Assembly (NCBI RefSeq): GCF_000319575.2
Contig: NC_021291.1
Location: forward strand, 1,116,001-1,180,000
Origin: Spiribacter salinus M19-40
GTDB lineage: Bacteria > Pseudomonadota > Gammaproteobacteria > Nitrococcales > Nitrococcaceae
Direction: 5' to 3'
DNA: 64,000 nt
Shown here: one piece after another, positions 46,839 to 56,400 of the stretch
How the letters are laid out: each line of letters begins with the position of its first letter
Numbering within the stretch: the stretch's first letter is position 1
Made by a program: the position numbers and the translations under genes
The notes under the pieces: generated by a model
What the model was told of the DNA's origin: nothing
Seen by the model: the letters and a program-made list of their open reading frames with translations, nothing else
The model's database searches: none

Positions 46839-48257
46839 TCAAGCGCCGTCCTGAGCCGCCGCCCATTCCGCGGCGCGGTTGATGCGCGCAAGCGTCGTCT
46901 GGCGCCCGAGCAGGACCAGCGTGGCATCGATGGGCGGTGACACCGGCCCGCCCGACACGGCCACACGCAGGGGTTGCGCCACTTTACCCATCTTGAGCTC
47001 GTGCTCCTCGGCTACGCCCACCACCGCCTGGTGAATATCCTCGGCCCGCCAGTGCTCCAGGGCCTCCAGCGCGCCGACCAGGGCTTCGAGAATGGGACCG
47101 GCCCCGGCGAGATGCTTCCGCGCGGCCTTTTCGTCATAGCGCGCCGGCATCTCATAGAAAAAACGGCTGTTCTCGGCCATCTCCACGAGGGTCTTGCTCC
47201 GCTCTGCCTGGGCCTCGACGATGGCCTCGATATCCGGTGCACCCTCAGCACCGGGGTCAATTCCCAGCGCGCCGAGATGCCCCGCAAGGTGACGGGCTAC
47301 GTGCGCCGGTGGCAGCGTCTTCATGTAGTGCTGATTCAACCAGTCCAGCTTGGAGGGGTTCAGACTGGAGGCCGAGTGGTTAATATCCGCAATATCGAAG
47401 TACTCGATCATCTCATCAAGGGTAAAGACCTCCTGATCGCCATGGGCCCAGCCAAGGCGCACCAAGTAGTTAATGACGGCCTCCGGTAGATAGCCGGCAT
47501 CGCGGTAGTCCGTCACGCTGGCCGCACCCGTGCGCTTCGACAGCTTCTTGCCCGCCTCGTCCAGAATCATTGGCACGTGCGCATAGACCGGCGGCTCGAC
47601 GGCCAAGGCTTTTAAGATATTGCTCTGCCGGGCGCTGTTATTGAGATGATCATCCCCGCGGATCACGTGGGTGATCTCCATGTCCATATCATCCACGACC
47701 ACGACGAAGTTATAAGTGGGTGTGCCATCCCCGCGGGCAATGATCAGGTCATCCAGCTCGGCGTTGTCAAAAATCACTTTCCCTTTGACGCGATCATTGA
47801 CCACCGTATGCCCCTCATGGGGCTGGCGAAAACGGATAACCGGCTGGCCCTCAGCATCCGCTGGTGGTTCGGTCAATTCCCGGCAGCGCCCGTCGTAGCG
47901 GGGTTTTTCCTTGCGCGCCTGCTGATCAGCCCGCAGCCCTTCCAGTCGCTCCTTCGAGCAGTAACAGCGGTAGGCGGTACCCTCCTCGAGCATGCGGTCA
48001 ATAACCGCCCGATACCGCTCAAAACGATGCGTCTGATAGAGCGGTCCCTCGTCATAGTCCAGGCCCAGCCAGCTCAACCCCTCAAGAATGGCGTTGATGG
48101 CCTCAGGGGTAGAGCGCTCCAGATCGGTGTCCTCGATGCGCAATACGAAGCGTCCACCGTGACGCCGGGCATAAAGCCAGCAAAACAGCGCCGTGCGGGC
48201 ACCACCAATGTGCAGGAAGCCAGTGGGACTAGGCGCAAAGCGAGTGGTAACGGTCAT
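46839..48257 (-). CDS. gltX: Glutamate-tRNA ligase
   Basis: Class I synthetase that charges tRNA-Glu. HIGH is seen as HIGG in [25 protein letters not shown]-like is [11 protein letters not shown]. The GluRS zinc region and [15 protein letters not shown] are present, then the helical anticodon-binding domain ([15 protein letters not shown]). The ATG at 48257 gives 472 residues and has AAGG upstream; an extension to 48356 has no homology. Two tRNA genes including tRNA-Glu follow on the same strand. Confidence 0.96.
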   Translation of the reverse strand: MTVTTRFAPSPTGFLHIGGARTALFCWLYARRHGGRFVLRIEDTDLERSTPEAINAILEGLSWLGLDYDEGPLYQTHRFERYRAVIDRMLEEGTAYRCYCSKERLEGLRADQQARKEKPRYDGRCRELTEPPADAEGQPVIRFRQPHEGHTVVNDRVKGKVIFDNAELDDLIIARGDGTPTYNFVVVVDDMDMEITHVIRGDDHLNNSARQSNILKALAVEPPVYAHVPMILDEAGKKLSKRTGAASVTDYRDAGYLPEAVINYLVRLGWAHGDQEVFTLDEMIEYFDIADINHSASSLNPSKLDWLNQHYMKTLPPAHVARHLAGHLGALGIDPGAEGAPDIEAIVEAQAERSKTLVEMAENSRFFYEMPARYDEKAARKHLAGAGPILEALVGALEALEHWRAEDIHQAVVGVAEEHELKMGKVAQPLRVAVSGGPVSPPIDATLVLLGRQTTLARINRAAEWAAAQDGA

Positions 48258-48349
48258 GACAGCCTTCGGTGAATAAAAACGCCCTAGTGTAGCCAGTGCC
48301 AAGGGTGATCGGCCAGCCGCGCCCGGCCAAACGCCATTCAGACGCCGCG

Positions 48350-48378
48350 TTGACACCCCACGGGGGAGTTTCTAGACT
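48350..48378 (+). promoter_or_regulatory. Strong sigma-70 promoter for tRNA-Val
   Basis: A perfect TTGACA (48350-48355), a 17-base spacer, then TAGACT (48373-48378). The start would lie near 48385, six bases before the mature tRNA. A GC-rich discriminator (TTGCGCC) follows the -10, as in stringently controlled stable-RNA promoters. Confidence 0.82.
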
Positions 48379-48390
48379 TGCGCCTCGGTT

Positions 48391-48465
48391 GGGCGGTTAG
48401 CTCAGCGGGAGAGCACTGCCTTCACACGGCAGGGGTCGCTGGTTCGATCCCAGCACCGCCCACCA
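48391..48465 (+). tRNA. tRNA-Val (anticodon CAC)
   Basis: A cloverleaf on the plus strand: acceptor GGGCGGT/ACCGCCC, D arm AGCTCAGCGGGAGAGC, anticodon stem CTGCC/GGCAG with loop TTCACAC (anticodon CAC), T arm CTGGTTCGATCCCAG, encoded CCA. Confidence 0.96.
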
Positions 48466-48530
48466 GTCTTTGCCTCTGACATGTCAGGGCATCCCCACCT
48501 GAATTAGCCCAAGCCCGCAGGAGCCATTCC

Positions 48531-49571
48531 GTGGAGTACCGAAAACTCGGCAACACCGATCTCAATGTCAGCGCCCTGTGCCTGGGCACCATGACCTGGG
48601 GCAAACAGAACACGCAGGACGAGGCATTCGCACAGCTCGACTACGCGCTGGAGCGCGGCATTAACTTCATCGATACCGCCGAGATGTACCCCGTCCCTCC
48701 CGAGACAGAAACCCAGGGCGCCACAGACATCATGATCGGCAACTGGCTCGCCGAGCGCGGCTGTCGGGACCAGGTCGTACTGGCCACCAAAATCGCGGGA
48801 CCGGGTCTGGGCACGGTACGTGGCGGTCAGGGTGATTACAGCCGAGCTAACATCGAGACCGCGGTGAATGAGTCCCTGCAGCGCCTGCAAACCGATGTCA
48901 TTGATGTTTATCAGCTTCACTGGCCAGCGCGAAACAGCAATTTCTTTGGCAAGCTCGGCTACCAACCGAACGCAGATGAGGCTGACCCCGTCCCAGGCAT
49001 GCTGGAGGTGCTCGAGTCACTGCAGACCATGGTGGACGCCGGCAAGATTCGCTATGTAGGTCTGTCCAACGAATCGGCCTGGGGCACCATGAAGTTCCTT
49101 GAGTTGGCCGAGCGCCACGGTCTACCGCGGGTGGTGAGTGTCCAGAACCCCTACAATCTGCTGAACCGGAGCTACGAGGTTGGTCTGGCTGAGGTCTCAG
49201 ACCGCGAGCAGGTCAGCCTGCTGCCTTATTCGCCGCTCGCCTTTGGCGTTCTGAGTGGGAAATACCTGGGTGGCGAGCAACCCGCCGATGCGCGGCTTAC
49301 CCTGTTCGACCGGTTTACGCGCTACACCAAGGACCCGGGCGTTCGTGCCACAGCGGCGTACGTCAATCTGGCACGCGAGCATGGACTCGACCCCGCACAG
49401 ATGGCCATCGCCTGGGTGACCGCGCAGCCGTTCGTCACGAGCAACATCATCGGTGCGACGACGATGGAACAGCTTGCTGCCAACATCGACAGCGCCGAGG
49501 TCACCCTGACCGACGAACTGCTCGAGGGCATTGAGGCGATCCACGCCGAGGCGCCCAATCCCTGTCCTTAA
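48531..49571 (+). CDS. tas: Aldo/keto reductase, Tas family
   Basis: NADPH-dependent oxidoreductase of 346 residues. The tetrad is visible: Asp48 and Tyr53 (IDTAEMY), Lys in LATKIAG, and His in YQLHWP. VPPETETQGATD..GNWLAERG and RNSNFFGKLGYQ match E. coli Tas almost block for block. Tas was found as a tyrosine-auxotrophy suppressor; its natural substrate is not known. The start is GTG at 48531 with GCAGGAG upstream. It follows tRNA-Val and converges on the barrel-protein gene. Confidence 0.92.
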   Translation: MEYRKLGNTDLNVSALCLGTMTWGKQNTQDEAFAQLDYALERGINFIDTAEMYPVPPETETQGATDIMIGNWLAERGCRDQVVLATKIAGPGLGTVRGGQGDYSRANIETAVNESLQRLQTDVIDVYQLHWPARNSNFFGKLGYQPNADEADPVPGMLEVLESLQTMVDAGKIRYVGLSNESAWGTMKFLELAERHGLPRVVSVQNPYNLLNRSYEVGLAEVSDREQVSLLPYSPLAFGVLSGKYLGGEQPADARLTLFDRFTRYTKDPGVRATAAYVNLAREHGLDPAQMAIAWVTAQPFVTSNIIGATTMEQLAANIDSAEVTLTDELLEGIEAIHAEAPNPCP

Positions 49572-49594
49572 GGGCCAAAGGCTCGAATTGCGAG

Positions 49595-50527
49595 TTAGAA
49601 AAACCGGACGAATCTGACCTGCGCATTATCCTGTAGCTGCAGGTCTGACCGGTCATCAACCGTGCTTTTGTAGCTTAAGTTGATCCGGGTCCGGGGTGAC
49701 AGCGCCACAAGCGCCCAGAGCCCGTAGCGCTCGCGATTAATGGATCGACTCCAGTCGCCCCCGCCTACCCGAGACGCCCCACCGCGATCTGCATAGAGGC
49801 TGACGGCCAGAGAAATCGCGGGATGGGCCCGCCAGGCCAGCGCCATCTGATAGCTGAAATACGGTTTCACCTCGAGCCGTGCGGGTTCAGCAGGTTCCGA
49901 AGTGCCGGGTGCGAACCGCGCGCCGATGAACCGATCGTTGTCTTCAAAAAACATGGCGTCTGCCGCCAGGCTCCAGTCGAAGCGCTTGCCGAGCCGCTGA
50001 TGGAACGCGGCCTGCACGACGCCCGCGAATCGGTTGTTCCCTGGGTTGAGGTTAAAGCCAAAGGTGCGGCTGGCATCATAGCGGCCAGTGGGTACGACCG
50101 CATAAGCGGCCACACCGACAAAACGGCCAATTTCCCGGTCGGCGTACGGCCAAATCGCAGCCGCAAGTGCGAGATCACCCACGCCCTCGCCTGCCTCAAG
50201 ATCAACACCGGTCACCGATTTGTCGTCGAGGTCTCCGCCCAATTCAAGGGCAACGTAAGGCAGCGACGCGTAAAAATAAGCGGGTGTTTCACCGAACTGT
50301 GCCGAGCGCCCGAGGCGTACACTGGCGTTGCGCCGATCGACTCGACTACCCAGCGTATTCTGACCATCCAGCGTCACATCGCCCTGAAAACTGCGATGAC
50401 CGATCTGCAGGCTGGCGCCGCGGATATCCGCAGGCGGCGCAACGACATCATAAGGCGCCAGATCAACGGCACCGACGGGGATCGCCAAACACAGCAGAAC
50501 GATGGAAACGATGGAACGTGCGTACAA
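49595..50527 (-). CDS. Outer-membrane beta-barrel protein, phenol-degradation-meta (SphA-like transporter) family
   Basis: A 310-residue exported protein. The signal peptide is IVSIVLLCLAIPVGA, with cleavage before VDLAPYDV. The rest consists of amphipathic strands (GRFVGVAAYAVVPTGRYDA, LEVKPYFSYQMALAWRAHPAISLAVSLYAD) and ends in Phe, as outer-membrane barrels do. The family is annotated as transporters of aromatics or amines, on weak evidence. It has its own strong promoter with palindromes (50533-50586) and lies downstream of a LysR gene on the same strand. Confidence 0.75.
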   Translation of the reverse strand: MYARSIVSIVLLCLAIPVGAVDLAPYDVVAPPADIRGASLQIGHRSFQGDVTLDGQNTLGSRVDRRNASVRLGRSAQFGETPAYFYASLPYVALELGGDLDDKSVTGVDLEAGEGVGDLALAAAIWPYADREIGRFVGVAAYAVVPTGRYDASRTFGFNLNPGNNRFAGVVQAAFHQRLGKRFDWSLAADAMFFEDNDRFIGARFAPGTSEPAEPARLEVKPYFSYQMALAWRAHPAISLAVSLYADRGGASRVGGGDWSRSINRERYGLWALVALSPRTRINLSYKSTVDDRSDLQLQDNAQVRFVRFF

Positions 50528-50557
50528 GTGAGGTCACTCAAATTGAGGATCAACGTT

Positions 50558-50586
50558 TATATACCCGAAATCCGTGCATCTGTCAC
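50558..50586 (-). promoter_or_regulatory. Sigma-70 promoter for the barrel-protein gene
   Basis: On the minus strand GTGACA (50581-50586), a 17-base spacer and TATATA (50558-50563). The -35 overlaps the stop codon of the upstream LysR gene. Two short palindromes, CTCAA-A-TTGAG and GTGA-GG-TCAC, lie between the -10 and the start codon and could be operator sites. Confidence 0.65.
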
Positions 50587-51521
50587 GCAGTGCTCTCCGC
50601 CGGCGCGGCGGCGGCAGCTGTCGTCTGACCCGCAAAGTGGTCAATAATGTGCTGCACCAGCGCTTCAACCGCGGCACCGCGCGCGGGCATTCGCAACAGC
50701 AACACCTCGTAATCACCGAGCGCGCTGAGCCCGCCTTCCTCTTCCTCAATCATCCGAATCGGTGATTTCACCAGGCTACGAGGGAAAGGCGTAATCGCAA
50801 TGTCCTGCAGCACAGCGGCCTCCTGGGCACCGGTATGCTCGCAGGTGTAAGCGATTCGGTAACGCAGCCCCGAACGGTTCAGCGACGACAAGGCCATTTG
50901 CCGCCAGGCGCAGCCTCGATCGGCCACGGCCAGAGGCAATGGGGTCCGTTGCAGTGCGACACCGCCCTCACGGCCAGCCCACACCAGCGGTTCCCGGTAA
51001 ATCGCCTCCGCCCGCGCATGCGGTCGCTGGCCGGCCTCGGCAATCATCAACACCACATCCAGTTCACCGATATCGAGCCGACGCATCAGATCTGGGCTGC
51101 GCCCCACCCGCACGTTAACCTGAACCGCAGGATAGTTCCGGCTGAACTGCGAGAGCACACCGGGCAGCACCCGCGTACCCAGATCATCCGGCGCCCCCAG
51201 CCGCACCGTACCGCCGACCTGGGGCGAGAGAAACTGACCGACTGCCTCGTCGTTCAGCTCCAGGAGCTGGCGGGCATAACCGAGCATTGTTTCCCCTTCC
51301 GGTGTCAGATGCACTTGACGGGGTTCGCGAACAAACAGGGCTCGCCCCAGCATCTCTTCAAGGCGCTTGATCTGCATGCTTACCGCTGAAGGTGTACGAA
51401 AAACCTGCTGCGCCGCGCGAGTAAAACTCCCGGTCTCGGCGATGGCCACAAAAGTCCGCAGGACCTCAATATCCAGCAACGGCAGCCCTTGAGGCGAGTT
51501 CGGCGAATGCGTGCTTGCCAT
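50583..51521 (-). CDS. LysR family transcriptional regulator
   Basis: A 312-residue regulator. The N-terminal winged HTH is LLDIEVLRTFVAIAETGSFTRAAQQVFRTPSAVSMQIKRLEEMLGRALFVREPRQVHLTPEG. The effector domain follows, starting GGTVRLGAPDDLGTRVLPGVLSQF. The ATG at 51521 has AGGAGCC just before it; a start nine codons earlier lacks this. It is divergent from the DUF1127 gene and lies 55 bases before the barrel-protein gene. Either neighbour may be its target; the inducer is not known. Confidence 0.88.
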   Translation of the reverse strand: MASTHSPNSPQGLPLLDIEVLRTFVAIAETGSFTRAAQQVFRTPSAVSMQIKRLEEMLGRALFVREPRQVHLTPEGETMLGYARQLLELNDEAVGQFLSPQVGGTVRLGAPDDLGTRVLPGVLSQFSRNYPAVQVNVRVGRSPDLMRRLDIGELDVVLMIAEAGQRPHARAEAIYREPLVWAGREGGVALQRTPLPLAVADRGCAWRQMALSSLNRSGLRYRIAYTCEHTGAQEAAVLQDIAITPFPRSLVKSPIRMIEEEEGGLSALGDYEVLLLRMPARGAAVEALVQHIIDHFAGQTTAAAAAPAESTA

Positions 51522-51577
51522 GGCTCCTGGTCCAATATCGTTCAACAAGATTGATTGTAAAGTTTATTCTTTTTCGA

Positions 51578-51606
51578 TTGTGTGAACAAACCGAAATATT
51601 GATAAT
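51578..51606 (+). promoter_or_regulatory. Sigma-70 promoter for the DUF1127 gene
   Basis: TTGTGT (51578-51583), 17 bases, then GATAAT (51601-51606), inside a 154-base AT-rich region between divergent genes. The leader would be about 60 bases. Confidence 0.5.
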
Positions 51607-51675
51607 AATCACCAGATAGCGTCATTAAGCTGTCATTTGATGTCAGGCACTAACCATCACGGAGGACTTTCGGCC

Positions 51676-52029
51676 ATGGCAGCTCAGAATCATCGACAGG
51701 GCGAGACAATGAATTTAACTGATCGCCGCGGACAGAAAGCACCCGGGATTTACATGCCGGCCATGCCGCCCATGGGCCTCCATCGGGCGATCAGTCGGTG
51801 GTTGCGTGCGCGGCGCCGCAATACCCGCGGCCAAGACCTGCGCGGCCTTGACGAGCGCCTGCTGAAAGATATCGGCGTGCCGGCGCGGCGTCGGGCCGAC
51901 CTGACCGAGCGTCAGCTCAGCGCGTTCTACGAGCAGCCGCTCGGCCGGGCACAGGGGAGCTACCGCATGGGTGAGCCCGCTGAACAGCACGCAACTCGGG
52001 CGCGCCCTCCCCGCGACACCCGCCAGTAA
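51676..52029 (+). CDS. DUF1127 (YjiS-like) small basic protein
   Basis: A 117-residue, Arg-rich protein. The DUF1127 core is at about residues 45-75: WLRARRRNTRGQDLRGLDERLLKDIGVPARR. Typical members have 45-70 residues, so this one carries extra N- and C-terminal stretches rich in Pro, Arg and Gln. In Rhodobacter and Agrobacterium such proteins affect RNA handling and phosphate or stress responses; no role is assigned here. The ATG at 51676 follows GGAGG by ten bases; ATG at 51709 would also be possible. A strong hairpin lies downstream, so the gene is a single unit. Confidence 0.75.
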   Translation: MAAQNHRQGETMNLTDRRGQKAPGIYMPAMPPMGLHRAISRWLRARRRNTRGQDLRGLDERLLKDIGVPARRRADLTERQLSAFYEQPLGRAQGSYRMGEPAEQHATRARPPRDTRQ

Positions 52030-52057
52030 GGCCCAACGCTCAATCAGCGTAACTGCG

Positions 52058-52085
52058 ACGAAGCCTGTCGAATGACAGGCTTCGT
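52058..52085 (+). terminator. Rho-independent terminator after the DUF1127 gene
   Basis: A perfect 12-base stem ACGAAGCCTGTC/GACAGGCTTCGT with a GAAT loop, followed by TGTCTTGT. The stem is strong and the T run moderate. It ends 40 bases before the nuclease gene. Confidence 0.7.
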
Positions 52086-52125
52086 TGTCTTGTGCACGGC
52101 GCCCGGATAGCCGAGCATTAACCTC

Positions 52126-53406
52126 ATGTCGATGAAATTGCTCGCGGTTGGTGATCTGCACCTGGGCCGGTTACCCACCCGACTCCCCGAATCACTCGGT
52201 TTGCCCCTTCAGGAGCTAGCGCCCGCTGGCGTCTGGGATCGAATCGTTGACTGCGCGTTGCAGGAACGCGTCTCAGCCGTCCTTCTGGCGGGCGACATTG
52301 TTGAATCCGATGATGATTTCTTCGAGGCGTTGCCCCGCTTGCGAGTTGGCATCCAGCGCCTGAGCGACGCAGGCATCCGCGTCCTTGGTATTAGCGGCAA
52401 CCACGATGGCGAAGTGCTCCCCTCACTTGCCGAGCAGCTTCCCGCCTTCGAGCTCATCGGTGCGGGGGGCAACTGGCAGTCCATCACATTGACTGATGGC
52501 GGCGAATCGGTGGATCTGTGGGGCTGGTCGTTCCCGGCCATCCACTATGACGCTAACCCGCTCAGCGCTTTTCCTGGCCGGCAAGACAGTCGACTCACGC
52601 TCGGACTACTGCACTGTGATCGTGACCAGGCTGGCAGCCGCTACGCGCCGGTGACCGGAGCAGATTTAAAAGACACCGGCCTGGATGCCTGGTTACTGGG
52701 CCACATTCATCAACCCGACACCCTGGGACTCGACCAACCGATCGGCTATCTCGGCACCGCCTCACCACTGGACGCCAGTGAAACTGGACCCCGTGGCCCC
52801 TGGCTGATCACCATCGCAAACGGCCGCCTGACGGACTGGCGGCACTGCCTGTTGGCCGCACTCCGCTGGGAGCGGCTAGACGTTGACTTGACCGGTGTCG
52901 ACGAGCGCTCGGGCGTTGATGGTCGCCTGGTCGAGGCCCTGGAGCGGTTGGCGGGCGAACTGACCGTGACGCCTGCACAACCCAGAGCGGTTGGATTGCG
53001 ATTGCGCTACACCGGAACCAGCGACATTGTCTCCGACCAGCTGCCCGCAGCGCTCGGTCGTGAGGCGGTCTCCGGTCTGCCAGGGGCTGAGCACATCGCC
53101 GCTTTTGTGGAATCGACAACCGTCGATCTGCGCCCCCGCATCGATCTGGCAACGCTGGCAGAAAGAGAAGACCATCCCGGGCTTCTGGCCCGACGTCTAC
53201 TGATCCTTGAGCGATCCGCGGAGGACCCTGAACGACAAGCGCTCATCGACAGCGCCGTGACCCACGTTAGGACGCTCGCCGATAACAGCCAGTGGCGACG
53301 CTTGGGCACGCCCCCTGAGGGGTCAACTGAAGTGGCCGGTCAACTCTGCCAGGCGGGTCAGGACGCACTGCGGGCCATGCTCAACCAGCAGGCCGACACG
53401 GAATGA
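52126..53406 (+). CDS. SbcD/YhaO-like metallophosphoesterase (DNA nuclease)
   Basis: A 426-residue protein with the full Mre11/SbcD ligand set: GDLHLGR (Asp10, His12), LLAGDIVES (Asp), GISGNHDGE (Asn, His), LLHCD (His) and LLGHIHQPD (two His). A capping region follows, then a C-terminal helical part. It is closer in form to B. subtilis YhaO than to SbcD, as far as motifs allow. The stop overlaps the ATPase start by four bases (ATGA), a strong sign of a two-subunit complex. mutS follows, so a DNA-repair setting is likely. Confidence 0.82.
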   Translation: MSMKLLAVGDLHLGRLPTRLPESLGLPLQELAPAGVWDRIVDCALQERVSAVLLAGDIVESDDDFFEALPRLRVGIQRLSDAGIRVLGISGNHDGEVLPSLAEQLPAFELIGAGGNWQSITLTDGGESVDLWGWSFPAIHYDANPLSAFPGRQDSRLTLGLLHCDRDQAGSRYAPVTGADLKDTGLDAWLLGHIHQPDTLGLDQPIGYLGTASPLDASETGPRGPWLITIANGRLTDWRHCLLAALRWERLDVDLTGVDERSGVDGRLVEALERLAGELTVTPAQPRAVGLRLRYTGTSDIVSDQLPAALGREAVSGLPGAEHIAAFVESTTVDLRPRIDLATLAEREDHPGLLARRLLILERSAEDPERQALIDSAVTHVRTLADNSQWRRLGTPPEGSTEVAGQLCQAGQDALRAMLNQQADTE

Positions 53407-56400
53407 AACTGACACGACTTGAAGTCCACCAGCTGCCCGGACTGCCAGCGGTGACCGTGGAGGATTTTCGGGCTGGTGTGAATTTTATTGTCGGTGACAA
53501 TGCCATCGGCAAGAGCAGTCTCATCCGCGCGCTGCACAGCGTGCTGTTACCCGCTGGTGCACGCCAGGCGTCGGCCATCGCCGTTGCCGCTGAGTTCGAC
53601 CAGGGGGATGATCACTGGCGTGCGGATCGCGCCGGCACCCAGGTGGACTGGAGCCTGAATGGACAGACGGCCGAGCCACCGCCGCTGCCAGCACCCGAGG
53701 CACTGCACTGTTACTGGCTGAGCGCGCAAAGCCTCCTCACGCCTAATGAAGCCGATCAGCAGGAGCTCTCCCGCCGGCTGCGTCAGGCCCTGGCCGGCGG
53801 CATCGACCTTGGCGCCGTTCGAGAGACCCCAGGTCTTCGACGCGTCCAATTCCCCCAGCGCCTGCACGGTGAGCTGGACGAAGCTCGAAGCGCGCGACGC
53901 GCCCAGGAAAGCGCCTACCGGCAGCTGGAGGCTGAGCGACACCGGTTGCCAGAGCGCCGAGCCGCCCTTGACCAGGCACGGGCTGCCGGGGACAGGGCCG
54001 ATCGGCTCGAACAGGCATTAGCTGTCGCTGACCTCCACCAACAGCGGCTTGAAATCGATCGCCAGCTCGAGGCATTCCCCACCGCCATTCTCGCCATGAA
54101 AGGGGATGAGCTAGAGCGGGCGGATGCGCTGTCGAGCGCGATGGCCGAGTCTGAACAAACACTGGCTCAGGCCGAGCGCACGCTGGGCCAAACCGAGCAG
54201 GCGCTTCAAGCAACCGGTCTCCCGGATCAGCAACCGACCCGTGCCCAACTGGAAAGCCTGCGCCTGGCGCTCCAGCACCTGCGTGACCGGGAGCAGGCTG
54301 CCGAGCGGGCCACCCTTGCCCGCCAGCGGGCCGAGGCGGTTGCCGATGAGGCCTACGCAGAACTTGGCGCCCATGCACCAGGCGACGTGCGCGTCACGCC
54401 TGGGTTTATCGACACGCTCGAGGAGGCGATTCGCGAGCGCGAGATCGCCACGCAGGCCCTCGCTGCCCATGAGACCCGATCCAACACACCCTATGCGGTC
54501 AAGCCCTGGCTGCAGGGCGTCCTGCCGGTAATTGGCGGTGGTGTTGCGACGCTGGGCGGACTGATTGGCCCCAGCCCGATCGCACTCATTGGCGGTGGCC
54601 TGGCGCTGCTTGGGGGGTTGCTGGCCATGATGTGGACGCGCTGGCGATCGCCGGCGGCAGACAACGCGGGCGGCGCGGCCCTGAAGACGGCGGCTGATCA
54701 AGCCAGCGAGCGCGTCAAGCGACTCTTAATCGAGCAAGGCATCGAACCTGACGCGCTCGAGAACAGCGGTATCCCCCGCCTGCTGCGCATTGGCCAGCGC
54801 CTGGACCAGGCAAAAGCGGATCAAGCCGGCGCCCAGGCAGAAGAAACGCAATCAAGAGAAGCGGCCGAGCAACTGCGTGAGCAATTTGTCGGGCATCTGA
54901 GCGCATGGGTGCCTGTCGAGCGCGACGACCTCGAGGCCCTGCAGGCAACGCTCGAGGATCTGGTCAATCGATCTGACGAAGCCGCGACGATCCTGCGGAC
55001 GCGCGCGACCGAAACCGAGCGGGCATCCGCTGTGCGGGAGACGCTGGAAGATCAGCAGACCTATCAGACAAAGCTCTACCAGGCGCTGGCACTCAACCCG
55101 GGCGATCGCGCGGGCCTCGAGCACAAGCTGGCACAGCACAGCGAGTTTCAAGCACTTAAAGCGCAGCAAGCCGAGCTCGAGGCCCGAGAGCAGGAGCGAG
55201 CCCAGCAGCTTCACGCTCACCCGGCGCTCCTGGAACAGGCCAGAGCCCATGAGACGGAAGTGCTCGCGTCCGCCCTGGCCGAGGCCAGGCTGGAGGCGGA
55301 GCGCGTTGAGCCGTTACACGCAGAAATTGCCCAAATCGAGGCGCGGCTATCACAAACCGGCAGTGACGAGGCGCTCGCTGAGGCGATCACCCGAGAGCAG
55401 CAGCTCACCGAGACACTCGCGGATGCTCGACAGGCCCACCAGTATCAATGCCTGGGCGACTGGTTACTGAGTGATGTCGAGACGGCCTATCGTGAGCAAC
55501 ATGAGCCCGCCCTGATTGAAGATGCCCGCGCGCGCTTCGAGCGATTCACGCGCCATGAGTGGTCATTGTCCGTCAACGAGGCCCATGAGCTAACCGCCAG
55601 AGATCTGCGAAGCGGCGCCTTACGCCCCCTCGATGAGCTCTCCTCGGGCACACGCATGCAGCTGCTGCTTGCCGCACGAGTTGCCTGGGCCCGAGATCAG
55701 GAGCGTCAGACCACACCGCTGCCGCTGGCACTGGATGAGACCCTCAATGCAAGCGACCCCGCCCGGTTCCGCGCCGCGGCAGAGAGCCTGGCGCAGTTGG
55801 CGGCAGAGGAAGACCGACAGATCCTGTACCTGACCGCACGCCCAGAAGACCCGCTGCTCTGGGAATCCACGACAAAGACGCCCGTCCACACAATCGACCT
55901 TCAGCAACACTTGCAAGGGAAGCCGTTCGCGGCACCCTCCACGCCGATACCCGCGCGGCCAGCCATCCCCGAGCCGGGCGATGAACCGCCCCAGGCATAC
56001 GCCGAGCGCCTGGGCGTGCCCGCCATCAACCCGTTACAGGATGCCGGTGAGATTCATCTTTTTCACCTGTTTCAGGATCACCTCGATGTGCTGTACGACT
56101 TGCTGGCGAACTGGGGCATTGATCGGCTCGGGCCGGCTGAACGGTGGCTGCAGAGTCCAGCTGCCCAACACCTGAGAGAGAAGGCCACCTGGCCTGAGAC
56201 ACTCTCGGCCCGCATCCGTATGGCTCGGACCTGGGCGACCCTCGCCCGCCAGGGCCTGGGCCGGCCCGTTGGGCCAGAGGCCATTGTGGAGAGCAAAACA
56301 CAGAGTGTCGCGATGGCCGAGCGGATCGCCCGCGTCGCGCAAACCTGCGAAGGCCAGGCCGATCAGCTGATTGCCAAGCTGCGCAAGGGTGATGTCCCGA

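Noticed and set aside
48476-48490. Palindrome CTGACATGTCAG after tRNA-Val as a terminator
   Set aside because: No loop and no T run; it is a 12-base perfect palindrome that could be chance.
49823-50647. 274-codon frame antisense to the barrel-protein gene
   Set aside because: Antisense shadow; the minus-strand gene has a signal peptide and its own promoter.
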